Source: Halobacillus sp. Marseille-P3879 (lineage in GTDB: Bacteria; Bacillota; Bacilli; Bacillales; Halobacillaceae). Taken from it: 64,000 nt of DNA. The first letter of the stretch is position 1. Each line of letters opens with the position of its first letter. Location: the NCBI RefSeq assembly GCF_900240285.1, contig NZ_OESS01000003.1:496001-560000 (forward strand), read 5' to 3'. The notes under the pieces were generated by a model, which was given only the letters and a program-made list of their open reading frames with translations, did not search any database and had not been told where the DNA came from. Position numbers and translations under genes: made by a program. Below, piece by piece: positions 16,547 to 24,715 of the stretch.

Positions 16547-16969
16547 ATGAGTAAAGTAAAAGATGTGATGACTACAAGTCTTAAAACTTGCAAATCTTCT
16601 GATGATCTGGCGACATTAGCAAAGCATATGAGAGACGAAGATGTTGGGTTTATCCCTATCGCTGAAGGAGATAAGTATGCAGGGGTTGTCACAGATCGGG
16701 ATATTGTCGTTAAAGGTCTGGCGAAGGGTTCATCTGGAGAAATTAAAGCAGAAGACATAATGACAGAGAAGGTCATTACAGGTTATCCGGACATGGAGGT
16801 AGAAGAAGCTGCGCGTCTTATGCAGGAGCATCAAATTAAGCGGCTTCTAATTGTAGAGAATGATGCAGTCAAAGGAGTCGTCACTCTTGGTGACATTGGA
16901 TATCAAGGAATAGACGAAGCAGCTGCTGGTATTGTACGTGAAGTCTCTAAAGGAGACGGAAACAACTAA
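16547..16969 (+). CDS. CBS-domain pair protein (YhcV-like)
   Basis: This 140-residue protein consists of two CBS motifs (residues about 8-60 and 72-125). Each ends in the adenosine-nucleotide-binding pattern (GVVTDRDIVVKGL and GVVTLGDIGYQG) and is preceded by VKDVMTT or AEDIMTE. Such stand-alone proteins bind AMP, ATP or SAM and act as sensors; B. subtilis YhcV is the closest remembered match. Start ATG behind aaaggtgg. A very strong hairpin follows at 16983. Confidence 0.88.
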   Translation: MSKVKDVMTTSLKTCKSSDDLATLAKHMRDEDVGFIPIAEGDKYAGVVTDRDIVVKGLAKGSSGEIKAEDIMTEKVITGYPDMEVEEAARLMQEHQIKRLLIVENDAVKGVVTLGDIGYQGIDEAAAGIVREVSKGDGNN

Positions 16970-16982
16970 AATTTGCGGACTG

Positions 16983-17022
16983 AGAAAGGTACGCTATGCC
17001 ATCCATAGCGTACCTTTCTTAA
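16983..17022 (+). terminator. Terminator between the CBS and YqjF genes
   Basis: 16-bp perfect stem, arms agaaaggtacgctatg and catagcgtacctttct around ccatc, followed by taat. The YqjF ribosome binding site starts right after it. Confidence 0.78.
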
Positions 17023-17036
17023 TAGGAGGAGGTAGT

Positions 17037-17789
17037 ATGTACGAACAGATACTTGAACAGAAAGGACATAGAAGCTCTCCTTTGCCGAAAGGACCATGGA
17101 TCATGACACAGAAATGGGACAACCTCCTATTTATCCATCTTCCTATAGAAAAAGAAAAAGTAGAGTCTTATCTCCCTGAGGGTCTGTCCATCGATACTTT
17201 TAAAGGAGAGGCCTGGATTACAATCCTTCCGTTTGAAGTAAATGATATGCACCTTAGAGGATTGCCGACGTTTCCTTCCGTACATACATACCTGGAATTG
17301 AATGTGCGGACCTACGTAAAACGAAATGGGGTCGCCGGTCTTTATTTTTTCAGCCTGGATGCAAGCAAAATACTTGCTGTAATAGGAGCAAGAACGACTT
17401 CCCTGCCTTATTATTATGCAGTGATGGATATGGATAAAAAAGGAGAAGAATTTCAGTTTTACAGTAAGCGCAAAAGTAAGACGGGAGCTCTTCTTCAAGG
17501 TTCCTATCGACCTCTTTCAGAAGTATACATTCCTAAAGAAGACTCGCTTGAGTATTGGCTGTTGGAACGATATTACGCCTGGAGCCCTTTTGGGCGTTAT
17601 CTTGTCGAAGTAGGCATTCATCATACAAGGTGGGAGATTCAACAAGCTGAAGCAGCAATCCAGTCGTACAATTTAACCCCGTTTACTTATAAAGAGATGG
17701 CCAAAGATGCCCCACTTTTTCACTACTCTCCTTCCAAACGGGCTTTATTTTGGCCTGTTAAGCTGATAAAGCAAAGAGATGAGACATAA
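17037..17789 (+). CDS. yqjF: YqjF-like DUF2071 protein
   Basis: A 250-residue protein with the DUF2071 opening (GPWIMTQKWDNLLFIHLPI), the WITILPFEVNDMHLRGLP segment and the later FYSKRKSK and WSPFGRYL elements of B. subtilis YqjF. The family resembles acetoacetate-decarboxylase folds, but no function is established. The start is ATG 17037 after aggaggagg; longer upstream frames would run back through the terminator. The last residues (D-E-T-stop) come from the left end of dispersed repeat copy B, just as in the gene ending at 52851. The ancestral C-terminus has therefore probably been replaced. Confidence 0.85.
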   Translation: MYEQILEQKGHRSSPLPKGPWIMTQKWDNLLFIHLPIEKEKVESYLPEGLSIDTFKGEAWITILPFEVNDMHLRGLPTFPSVHTYLELNVRTYVKRNGVAGLYFFSLDASKILAVIGARTTSLPYYYAVMDMDKKGEEFQFYSKRKSKTGALLQGSYRPLSEVYIPKEDSLEYWLLERYYAWSPFGRYLVEVGIHHTRWEIQQAEAAIQSYNLTPFTYKEMAKDAPLFHYSPSKRALFWPVKLIKQRDET

Positions 17790-18038
17790 GTCCAGCAATG
17801 ACATCAAATAACGACAATATAAATTGAATCATATAAACGCAGGTCATTAGCGTAGTCAAAATACGTCGACTCATAGGGGAACAGCGCGAGCCGAAGATCC
17901 CGCAGCCCACGAAAAAGCGAAGTGTTTTAACGGAGCGATGGCCAAAGCCCTTTATTGGCAAATAAAATAATCCGAACTGATTTCAACAAAACCGTTCGGA
18001 TTATTTAATGCTTTATTCAGTTCAGTCCCAACTCTTTT
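17777..18038 (+). repeat. Structured dispersed repeat, copy B
   Basis: About 262 bp matching copies A and C but with an internal deletion after cgcagc. It keeps the left end (gatgagacataagtcc), the cattagcgtagtcaaaat block, the aataatccgaa/ttcggattatt hairpin (17967-18006) and the right end (cagtcccaactctttta). It supplies the stop codon of the YqjF gene on one side and the TAA of the minus-strand STAS gene on the other. Confidence 0.83.
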
Positions 18039-18393
18039 ATTGTTTGATCCATTTCCAAGCATCCTCTTGGTCCTTAGGTTCAAACACCTTCACATTTATC
18101 CCTGGTAGATAATCCGCCAATTTCGCTGGAGATGTAATCCAGTATTTTTCACTGACTACAGCAAACTTCTTAATTTGCTTCCATCGTTTAGCATCTACTT
18201 TAATTCCTTTAAGAAAACCTTGCTGTGTAACTCCGCTTAGATTTTGAATATGCGCGATTACATTAAAACTTTCTTCCTTTTTAAAGTGTTCACCTACATA
18301 CTCATCCAGTTTCTTAGCATCTCTGCCTGTAGCTTCTCCCTCAACCTCGAGTACAATGATTGAAGGATCTTTACTTGGTAAAATCTTGAACAC
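18037..18393 (-). CDS. SpoIIAA-like STAS/SEC14 domain protein
   Basis: A 118-residue single-domain protein with the pattern of the SpoIIAA-like family (PF11964): ILEVEGEATGRDAKKLDEYV, NVIAHIQNLSGVTQQGFLKG, KKFAVVSEKYWI and a terminal VFEPKDQEDAWKWI. Members are small cytoplasmic alpha/beta proteins of unknown function, possibly lipid-binding. ATG 18393 has aggagg upstream on the minus strand. Its stop codon lies at the right edge of repeat copy B. Confidence 0.82.
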   Translation of the reverse strand: MFKILPSKDPSIIVLEVEGEATGRDAKKLDEYVGEHFKKEESFNVIAHIQNLSGVTQQGFLKGIKVDAKRWKQIKKFAVVSEKYWITSPAKLADYLPGINVKVFEPKDQEDAWKWIKQ

Positions 18394-18786
18394 TTTAAAG
18401 TTCCTCCTTTGTTCTGGCTTTCTTAACCATTCACGAAATAAAATGAGGCTAAACTCAAGAAGAAAAGAATCTATTTTCCTATATTAATATAATACTTAAG
18501 TCTATTAAACAAAGGGAAAATATGTAAATTATACTCTATGAAATCACTGCATTGCTTTTATAGAGAAGGTTGGAAGGAGTTAGGTCCAAAGAATTGTGTC
18601 TTTATACAACAGGGGATGTAATATTAAGTCAATAGGAAGTGATTAACAATTTTCTTTAAGTTTTGATTACCAATATTTCGGTAATGTTTCAAATCGAGGT
18701 TAGTGGAAATTTATTGTTTAACTGCCCCGTAAAACGAGAATGTTTATCTATGTAACATAAAAAGATTTTAAAGGAGGCTAGATAGC
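18394..18786. other. Gene-free stretch between divergent genes
   Basis: About 390 bases upstream of both the STAS gene (minus) and the KGG-repeat gene (plus). It holds an inverted repeat attacc/ggtaat (18666-18685) and a possible SigB-type promoter at 18716-18741. No open frame is convincing. Confidence 0.5.
18716..18741 (+). promoter_or_regulatory. Possible SigB-type promoter of the KGG-repeat gene
   Basis: gtttaa, 14 bases, then gagaat. The -35 fits the SigB consensus, while the -10 matches only partly (consensus gggtat). B. subtilis gsiB, a KGG-repeat gene, is a classic SigB target. Confidence 0.3.
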
Positions 18787-19242
18787 ATGGCTAAGAACAA
18801 TCAAAGTAATAACATGAGCAGAGAAGAAGCAGGTCGTAAAGGCGGAGAGAAAGTAAGTCGGAAATATGACCAGGAACATTTTGAGAATATCGGTCAAAAA
18901 GGTGGAGAGACCACTTCTCAAGAACATGGTCAGGAATTCTATGAAGATATTGGCCAAAAAGGCGGAGAGAAAGTAAGTCAGAAATACGATCAAGAACATT
19001 TTGAAAATATCGGTCAAAAAGGTGGAGAAACCACTTCTCAAGAACACGGCCAGGAATTCTATGAAGATATCGGTCAAAAAGGCGGCGAAACAACCAGCCA
19101 GGAATATGACCAGGAACACTTTGAGAACATTGGTCAAAAAGGTGGGGAGACCACCAGTGAAAAATACGGTGAAGAACATTATGAAAAAATTGGACAAAAA
19201 GGCGGCCGTAATTCAAGCAGCGGATCCAATCGCAGCTCATAA
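18787..19242 (+). CDS. KGG-repeat general stress protein (GsiB-like)
   Basis: A 151-residue, very hydrophilic protein built from six 20-residue repeats of the form KGGE(T/K)xSxxxxQExxExIGQ, residues about 18-138, with a Ser/Asn-rich tail. This is the GsiB or group-1-LEA-like family, linked to desiccation, heat, salt and general stress. Units alternate in two versions (KYDQEHFENIGQ and EHGQEFYEDIGQ), which points to duplication in 40-residue steps. The protein is probably disordered. Start ATG follows aaaggagg. YjzC and catalase genes follow, making a stress cluster. Confidence 0.92.
   Translation: MAKNNQSNNMSREEAGRKGGEKVSRKYDQEHFENIGQKGGETTSQEHGQEFYEDIGQKGGEKVSQKYDQEHFENIGQKGGETTSQEHGQEFYEDIGQKGGETTSQEYDQEHFENIGQKGGETTSEKYGEEHYEKIGQKGGRNSSSGSNRSS
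18841..19200 (+). repeat. Six tandem 60-bp coding repeats in the KGG gene
   Basis: Six exact-length 60-bp units. Units 1 and 3, and 2 and 4, are nearly identical, so the recent duplication unit was 120 bp. The array could change copy number by slippage or recombination without breaking the frame. Confidence 0.9.
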
Positions 19243-19334
19243 TTACAGCCGCAGCGACTCGAATGTAAAAGTCTAAGAAATTGGTTACTGGCATAAACAA
19301 TTTCTTACCAAAATTATAACGGAGGTGCTTAATC

Positions 19335-19517
19335 ATGGCAAATAACAAACAGTATAAAACAGGTGAAAAAGCTCCAGAAAGCGGTAAGTATAAAGTAGAC
19401 AAGCTGCAGAACGGCAATTCTGCACAGGATAATACAGAAATCAATCTTAATGAAGGAGATCAGTTCCCGCCTTCTCCTTCAGAGAATGAAGCAGCTTACT
19501 GGGTGAAATCTTCTTAA
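19335..19517 (+). CDS. yjzC: YjzC-family small protein
   Basis: A 60-residue hydrophilic protein whose start (YKTGEKAPESGKYKVDKL) matches the short YjzC family of Bacillus. It continues with NEINLNEGDQFPPSP-like acidic and proline residues. Function is unknown; the family is often seen near stress or sporulation genes. Start ATG follows ggaggt, and a strong terminator follows at 19529. It is 92 bases after the KGG-repeat gene. Confidence 0.8.
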   Translation: MANNKQYKTGEKAPESGKYKVDKLQNGNSAQDNTEINLNEGDQFPPSPSENEAAYWVKSS

Positions 19518-19528
19518 GCTCTTGATTT

Positions 19529-19566
19529 AATCCCCTCTTGGTTTGCGGATCAAGAGGGGATTGTTA
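19529..19566 (+). terminator. Terminator after yjzC
   Basis: 12-bp perfect stem, aatcccctcttg / caagaggggatt, followed by gttatt. Confidence 0.85.
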
Positions 19567-19617
19567 TTGAAATAGCAGTTTTGAATGTGCTCGATATAAC
19601 AGTTAGGGGTTGTAACT

Positions 19618-19866
19618 GTGCAGCGACTTCAAACTTTCAAATCAGAAGGTTACCCAAAGAGCGCTACTGAAATGGAAGATAAACAGCAGGGCAGTGTGTG
19701 CCTATGTTTAAACGACCTGGTTAGTGAGGAGCAGTTATTAAATATTTTAAGGATTAACCCTATTCGAGTAGAATACTTCCCTTTAGAAGAAAAACCATAT
19801 TTGGTTGTTTATGAGGAGAACAAATGTACGAGAGTATCTATTCACCCTAAGCAAAAATCATCCTGA
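19618..19866 (+). CDS. Small hypothetical protein upstream of the manganese catalase
   Basis: An 82-residue protein starting at GTG 19618 behind aggggttg. It has a Cys pair (CLCL) and a strand-rich end (RVEYFPLEEKPYLVVYEENKCTRVSI). It lies 32 bases before the catalase gene and may be cotranscribed with it. No family recognised. Confidence 0.55.
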   Translation: MQRLQTFKSEGYPKSATEMEDKQQGSVCLCLNDLVSEEQLLNILRINPIRVEYFPLEEKPYLVVYEENKCTRVSIHPKQKSS

Positions 19867-19898
19867 AAAATTTATATTAGAAAGGTTGGTTGATCTCA

Positions 19899-20720
19899 AT
19901 GTTTTTCCACAGAAAAGAGCTACAGTATCATGCAAAGCCTGAACGTCCGGATCCTGTTTATGCAAAAAAGCTTCAAGAAATATTAGGCGGACAGTTTGGG
20001 GAAATATCCGTTGCGATGCAATACTTATTTCAAGGGTGGAACGCACGCGGTGATGAACGCTATAAAGATTTGATTATGGACACAGGAACAGAAGAACTTG
20101 GACACATCGAAATGATTTCTACAATGATTGCAAGGCTTTTAGACGATGCGCCTCTTCATGAGCAGGAGAAAGCAGCAGAGGATCCTGTGATTGGCGCGAT
20201 CATGGGAGGAATGAATCCGCATCATGCCATCGTTTCAGGGCTAGGAGCAATGCCGGAGAATAGTACAGGTGTACCCTGGAATGCTGGGTATATTGTGGCG
20301 AGTGGCAATCTCATAACAGATATGAGAGCAAACTTAAATGCTGAGTCACAAGGGAGGCTCCAGGTTGCTCGATTGTATGAGATGACAGACGATCGTGGCG
20401 TGAAAGAAATGCTTTCCTTTCTTCTTGCCAGAGACACGATGCATCAGAATCAATGGATTGCGGCTCTTAAAGAGTTAGAAGAAGAGCACGGTACCACAGT
20501 TCCAGGCACGGTGCCAAAAGAGTGGGAAGCAACCGAATTTTCCTATGACTTGCTCAATTTTTCTGAGGGTGAAGAGAGCACTGAAGGAAGTTGGACATCT
20601 GGTAAAACACCAGATGGAAATGGTGAATTCGGTTACGTGAAGGAACCACAGGCACACGGAGGAAAGCAGGAACTTAAGCCGACACCTCAATACGTTCACG
20701 GTACTCCACCTACCAAATAA
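19899..20720 (+). CDS. Manganese catalase
   Basis: A 273-residue di-manganese (non-heme) catalase. The N-terminus MFFHRKELQYHAKPERPDP is typical of the family. The dinuclear ligands lie in GGQFGEISVAMQYLFQ (Glu), TEELGHIEM (Glu, His) and the later Glu/His pair in the DRGVKEMLSFLLARDTMHQ helix. It would disproportionate hydrogen peroxide in the cytoplasm or spore; some relatives (CotJC) are spore-coat components. I prefer ATG 19899 because it gives the family N-terminus; a TTG three codons upstream is possible. A terminator follows. Confidence 0.95.
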   Translation: MFFHRKELQYHAKPERPDPVYAKKLQEILGGQFGEISVAMQYLFQGWNARGDERYKDLIMDTGTEELGHIEMISTMIARLLDDAPLHEQEKAAEDPVIGAIMGGMNPHHAIVSGLGAMPENSTGVPWNAGYIVASGNLITDMRANLNAESQGRLQVARLYEMTDDRGVKEMLSFLLARDTMHQNQWIAALKELEEEHGTTVPGTVPKEWEATEFSYDLLNFSEGEESTEGSWTSGKTPDGNGEFGYVKEPQAHGGKQELKPTPQYVHGTPPTK

Positions 20721-20781
20721 AAAAATTTGGCGACATGTTTTTTCTTAACGTAGCAGCTATGTAAGGAGAGAAGCGTAAGGA

Positions 20782-20822
20782 AGAGCTGCCCTGAAAGGTA
20801 GAAGGGCGGCTCTTTGCTTTTT
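20782..20822 (+). terminator. Terminator after the manganese catalase
   Basis: Arms agagctgccct and agggcggctct, then tttgctttttt. Confidence 0.85.
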
Positions 20823-20866
20823 TATAAGGGTAGACGGTGAGACTTAGGAAAGAGGGAGGTCCAAAC

Positions 20867-22381
20867 ATGCAAACAAACTCACTGTGGAGAGATATTGACA
20901 TAGAAACGTTCCCTTCCTTAACAAAGGATTTAACTGCAGAGGTAACCGTCATAGGAGGAGGAATTACCGGTATTACAACCGCTTATTTATTAGTGAAGCA
21001 AGGTTATAAAGTGGTTTTACTAGAGGCCGGCAGGTTGTTGGAAGGTACGACTGGCTATACCACTGCTAAGGTTACTTCACAGCATGGTTTAATCTATGAT
21101 TATCTCATTCGAACATTTGGACGGGATAAAGCAAGGCTGTACTATCAGGCGAATGAAGATGCGTTGAAGCTGATCGAGCAAATCCAGGAAGAACTGAATA
21201 TCGATTGTGATTTCTCGAGGCAGGACGCTTATGTCTATAGTGTTACGGATAAGGGCAAACAGGAAATTTATAAAGAAGCTGAAGCCTACGAAAAAATTGG
21301 AATAAATGGAGGAATCGTAAAAAACGTGGAACTTCCATTTGAAGTGACGTCAGCAATAAAAATCAGGGAGCAAGCCCAGTTTCACCCTGTAAAATATTTA
21401 CATCCTATGGTTCAATATTTAAAAGAACACAACACACCTATTTTTGAAAATACGCGTGCGTCAGATGTGGAGAAAGGTGAGCTCCTTAGTGTCATTACCA
21501 GAGAAGGAAACTCGGTTACTTCAAATCATGTCGTTATGGCTTCCCACTTTCCATTTAAGGATTTTGAGGGGATGTATTTTTCCAGACTTCATGTAGAGCG
21601 CTCCTATTCAATCGCATTACCAACAAATGAAGTTGTGCCAGAAGGAATGTACTTAAATGCGGAGAACCCAAAGAGGTCTCTTAGACATTATGTCAGCGAA
21701 GAAGGGGAAATGCTTCTTCTCGTAGGAGGAGAAGGTCATGTGAGCGGACAGAAGGAAAACACGAAAGAATGTTATGAAAAGCTGCAATCTTATTCCAAGG
21801 AATACTTTAATACTGACCAGGTCACCCATCGGTGGTCTTCTCAAGATTTAACGACTCTTGATAAGGTTCCTTATATAGGTCCTGTTAGCAGGAATAACCC
21901 TCGTCAATACACAGCCACCGGCTTTTCAAAGTGGGGAATGACAAATGGTACGATTGCAGCCAAAGTAATTAGTGATCTAATCCAGGGATCTGCCAATCCA
22001 TATGCGGAACTTTTTTCTCCATTAAGAAGGCCCGGTGTGGAGCAGGCGAAAAATTTCGCTTTGGAAAACACAGACGTGGCTAAAGAGTTTGTAAAAGGGA
22101 AGCTGGAAAGCAGAAAGATGGAGCCAGAGAACCTATCACCTGGAGAAGGTGCAGTGGTGCGATTGAATGGAAAACGTGCAGGTGCCTACAAAGATGAAAC
22201 GGGTCGTGTTTATTTAGTCGACACGACGTGCACTCATATGGGGTGTGAGGTGAATTGGAACAAAGCAGAGCAGTCTTGGGACTGTCCCTGTCACGGGTCC
22301 CGGTTTACTATTGAGGGAGAGGTGATTGAAGGCCCCGCAACTAAACCGTTGAAGGAATTAAAAAAGGAGGGCGAGAGGTAA
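20867..22381 (+). CDS. yhfW: FAD-dependent oxidoreductase with C-terminal Rieske domain (YhfW-like)
   Basis: A 504-residue two-domain protein. Residues about 1-380 are a DAO-type FAD oxidoreductase with the dinucleotide motif VIGGGITGITTAYLL. Residues about 420-504 are a Rieske [2Fe-2S] domain with CTHMGC and CPCHGSRF. B. subtilis YhfW has this architecture. It probably oxidises an amine or amino-acid-like substrate and passes electrons through the iron-sulfur centre; the substrate is unknown. Start ATG follows gggaggt. It sits in the stress block after manganese catalase, separated from it by a terminator. Confidence 0.9.
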   Translation: MQTNSLWRDIDIETFPSLTKDLTAEVTVIGGGITGITTAYLLVKQGYKVVLLEAGRLLEGTTGYTTAKVTSQHGLIYDYLIRTFGRDKARLYYQANEDALKLIEQIQEELNIDCDFSRQDAYVYSVTDKGKQEIYKEAEAYEKIGINGGIVKNVELPFEVTSAIKIREQAQFHPVKYLHPMVQYLKEHNTPIFENTRASDVEKGELLSVITREGNSVTSNHVVMASHFPFKDFEGMYFSRLHVERSYSIALPTNEVVPEGMYLNAENPKRSLRHYVSEEGEMLLLVGGEGHVSGQKENTKECYEKLQSYSKEYFNTDQVTHRWSSQDLTTLDKVPYIGPVSRNNPRQYTATGFSKWGMTNGTIAAKVISDLIQGSANPYAELFSPLRRPGVEQAKNFALENTDVAKEFVKGKLESRKMEPENLSPGEGAVVRLNGKRAGAYKDETGRVYLVDTTCTHMGCEVNWNKAEQSWDCPCHGSRFTIEGEVIEGPATKPLKELKKEGER

Positions 22382-22392
22382 TCTCGCCTGAT

Positions 22393-22704
22393 TTATTCCA
22401 TTTGACTATTGTTTTCGTTAGGTGAAGTGTTATATGGATCTTCACTTTTTTCATCTTTGTCATCATGAGTGGGATGAGCTCCCGGATATTGTCTTGGTAA
22501 GTCCTGGTGGAGATTGCGGTTTTCATAGGCGAAGTTGCTGTAATACTGTTGGCCATCCTCCCAGGGCGTGTCTTTATTTTCCACAGGGTCTTCTTTTCCC
22601 TTCGGGTGCCCAAAGGAGCCTTCTGGGAATTCTTCTGCCGTTAAGAAGTTTTTTTGGGTCTCAACATTAGCGAAATCTGTATATTTTTGATTCTTTTTTG
22701 CCAT
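22393..22704 (-). CDS. Hydrophilic acidic hypothetical protein
   Basis: A 103-residue protein rich in Asn, Asp, Glu, Pro and aromatic residues, with no hydrophobic core (e.g. YSNFAYENRNLHQDLPRQYP). It is probably disordered. ATG 22704 lies nine bases after aggag on the minus strand; an in-frame GTG at 22713 sits on that site. It ends 11 bases from the convergent Rieske gene and lies 11 bases after the DUF421 gene, likely one operon. No family recognised. Composition resembles small spore or stress proteins, which is only suggestive. Confidence 0.65.
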   Translation of the reverse strand: MAKKNQKYTDFANVETQKNFLTAEEFPEGSFGHPKGKEDPVENKDTPWEDGQQYYSNFAYENRNLHQDLPRQYPGAHPTHDDKDEKSEDPYNTSPNENNSQME

Positions 22705-22715
22705 TTTCTTCACTC

Positions 22716-23402
22716 CTATTCTTTAAGGGCGATATAGAGTGTACCGTCCTTTTGCAGTTCTGCGTAAAATACTTCGGACACAGAAGGGATACCAGCTTGT
22801 TTAATTTGTTTTTCAACCCATTGTTTGGTTAGGTTTAGTTTGTGTAAATTGGCGGTATTCATTCGTCCATCAGCAATAACCTTGGTTGAAACAGGGGAGA
22901 ATGCTGAAGGAATAGTCATAACATTCATCTCTTGTTTAGTTACAGGCTGATTGTATTCCTTCTTTAATACTGACAGCTTACCGCTGGTTTCAAAAATGGC
23001 ATAATCCACCTCTGAAACCGAAAAAGCATTCTTTTCTCTTAACAATGCTTTTAATTCATCGATGTCAAGTCTGGCCCTGCGTAATTCTTTTTCCATGATG
23101 TTCCCGTTTTTAATAAGAATCAACGGCTGTCCGTCTAATGCTACCCTCATCCTTGTTGATTTAATATCCAATAACCCCATTGAAATAGTGAAAAAACTCC
23201 ATAAAATTAACCCTATCAGTCCATTTCTTACACTGATGGAAGGATTGATGGCCAGAGAGACACCTAAATTGCCGAGGGCAATCCCCGAGACAAAGTTAAA
23301 AAATGTCATTTGAGTTAGTTCTTTTCTGCCTAATATCCTTGTTAACAGCAGCAAAGTGAAAAAAGCAATGGCCAGTCTGATGATCAGTTCGTATACCGCC
23401 AT
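22716..23402 (-). CDS. DUF421/YetF-family membrane protein
   Basis: A 228-residue protein with three N-terminal membrane helices (residues about 5-80) and the family motif RILGRKELTQMTFFNFVSGI. A cytoplasmic alpha/beta domain follows (IKNGNIMEKELRRARLDIDEL, then SVSEVDYAIFETSGKLSVLKK). B. subtilis YetF and YdfS share this plan, and some members are associated with spores; no biochemical function is settled. ATG 23402 with aggacctg upstream on the minus strand. The next gene in the same direction is the small acidic protein. Confidence 0.88.
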   Translation of the reverse strand: MAVYELIIRLAIAFFTLLLLTRILGRKELTQMTFFNFVSGIALGNLGVSLAINPSISVRNGLIGLILWSFFTISMGLLDIKSTRMRVALDGQPLILIKNGNIMEKELRRARLDIDELKALLREKNAFSVSEVDYAIFETSGKLSVLKKEYNQPVTKQEMNVMTIPSAFSPVSTKVIADGRMNTANLHKLNLTKQWVEKQIKQAGIPSVSEVFYAELQKDGTLYIALKE

Positions 23403-23559
23403 GACAGGTCCTCCAATGAACTTTTTGTTCAGGTTAGTATCCCCGGCAATGCGGCTCCCATGTACGCTTATAAACTAAAACTCTTATTAAAAGTGAAATT
23501 TTGTATTGTTGTATATCTCCTTTCTTTTTACAAATGATAAAAGAGAGGAGGTGTTAATT

Positions 23560-24000
23560 GTGAAACATGCAAAATACATGGCAGCCAAGTTTATCGGCTG
23601 TTTAGCATTGTTGTTCCTTATTCTTGGAGTGGGATATGAAATGTCGTTTGGCAACGTGTTTCTTATTACCTTGGTTCTTGGAGTTTTATCTTACGTTATT
23701 GGTGACATGATGATCTTGCCGCGAACAAGCAATACCGTAGCTACGATTTCTGATTTTGTGCTTGCTTTTGCAGTCATTTATTTCATGAGTGACGCTTTAA
23801 CGGTAGCCGGTGATATCTTCACAGCTTCCCTGCTGTCAGCCATTGGAGTCGCTGTATTCGAATTAATTTTTCATAAATACGTGGCTTCCAGTGGATTATT
23901 TGAACCGAAAGAGCGCGAAGCCAATGACTTAAATTACGCCGCAGAAACGTCTGATGAACTTTTTCCATATGAAGAAAAAGATAAAAAAGATAAGGATTAA
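23560..24000 (+). CDS. DUF2512 (YndM-like) membrane protein, paralogue 2
   Basis: A 146-residue paralogue of the gene at 15935-16315, with four helices and the YVIGDMMILPRTSNTVATISDF signature. Unlike paralogue 1 it has a charged C-terminal extension (EREANDLNYAAETSDELFPYEEKDKKDKD). The start is GTG 23560 after gaggaggtg. An upstream in-frame start at 23506 would add residues unlike the family. A strong bidirectional terminator follows. Confidence 0.83.
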   Translation: MKHAKYMAAKFIGCLALLFLILGVGYEMSFGNVFLITLVLGVLSYVIGDMMILPRTSNTVATISDFVLAFAVIYFMSDALTVAGDIFTASLLSAIGVAVFELIFHKYVASSGLFEPKEREANDLNYAAETSDELFPYEEKDKKDKD

Positions 24001-24005
24001 TAATT

Positions 24006-24038
24006 AAGCCCCCTGAACTTCAGGGGGCTTTCCGTTTT
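24006..24038 (+). terminator. Bidirectional terminator between DUF2512 and DUF3231 genes
   Basis: 11-bp perfect stem aagccccctga / tcagggggctt, followed by tccgtttt. It serves both converging genes. Confidence 0.85.
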
Positions 24039-24549
24039 AACCTTGATTTGGAACTTTAGTGTGAAGGGGAGGTAAAATGATCCAACCTTTTTCTTTGTTC
24101 AGCCGTAGAGCTTTTGCAGCTGATTGTGCCTTGTTCATATGATATTGACCAAATAACATCGCTACATCTTCTCGTGTGCATTCTCCGATAATTTTACTGC
24201 AGGCAACAAGTCCTGCAGAAATACTCGCGGATACCATGGCACTGACCTCAGGATCACTGAACTTAGCACCCACAGGAATTTCTTCTAAATCGGCTAATGA
24301 CCGTTCCGGCGGTGTCGGAGGCAAAGCTATGCCATTGCTTTTTAAGATTTCTTCAATCCCTTCAGTTTCTTGTTTAATCCCCTGAGTCAGTTCTTCAAGA
24401 AACTGTTTTAACTCTTTGTCTCCCACGTGATTAATATAAGTCTGGAATGCAGCATAGCTTCCTTTGATTGTCACAAGGTAAGACCACATACCAAAAACTT
24501 CTCCGTAATGAAGCGGTTGTTTCTTTGGATTTCCTGATAATACTCCCAT
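24037..24549 (-). CDS. DUF3231-family protein (spore-coat CotF-like helical bundle)
   Basis: A 170-residue mostly helical protein with the family opening GVLSGNPKKQPLHYGEVFGMW, the middle ALPPTPPERSLADLEEIPVGAKF, and the end LNKEKGWIILPPLH. DUF3231 proteins usually carry two such domains; this one has a single copy. They are ferritin-like bundles seen in Bacillus spores. Function unknown. ATG 24549 with aggag upstream on the minus strand. Confidence 0.8.
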   Translation of the reverse strand: MGVLSGNPKKQPLHYGEVFGMWSYLVTIKGSYAAFQTYINHVGDKELKQFLEELTQGIKQETEGIEEILKSNGIALPPTPPERSLADLEEIPVGAKFSDPEVSAMVSASISAGLVACSKIIGECTREDVAMLFGQYHMNKAQSAAKALRLNKEKGWIILPPLHTKVPNQG

Positions 24550-24715
24550 GTGCTCACTCCTTTTTATTTTCCTTTTTATTGTGGCTAAGGCGGTATTTAT
24601 TATGCGTAAGGAAAAATGCTTTGAAATAATATATAAATTTTGTTAAGAAATTCCTTATCTGTTCTAACTCTTTGTTAGGATAGCAGTAAGAACATAAAGA
24701 ATAGGAGCTGGTTTG

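Noticed and set aside
18841-19200. Regular 60-bp repeats suggesting a CRISPR array
   Set aside because: They are in-frame coding repeats (KGG units) with no unique spacers.
18791-19444. Long open frame antisense to the KGG-repeat gene
   Set aside because: It is a mirror of the repeat; no ribosome binding site and composition is an artefact of the coding strand.
24176-24385. Plus-strand frame inside the DUF3231 gene
   Set aside because: Shadow of a recognised family on the minus strand.
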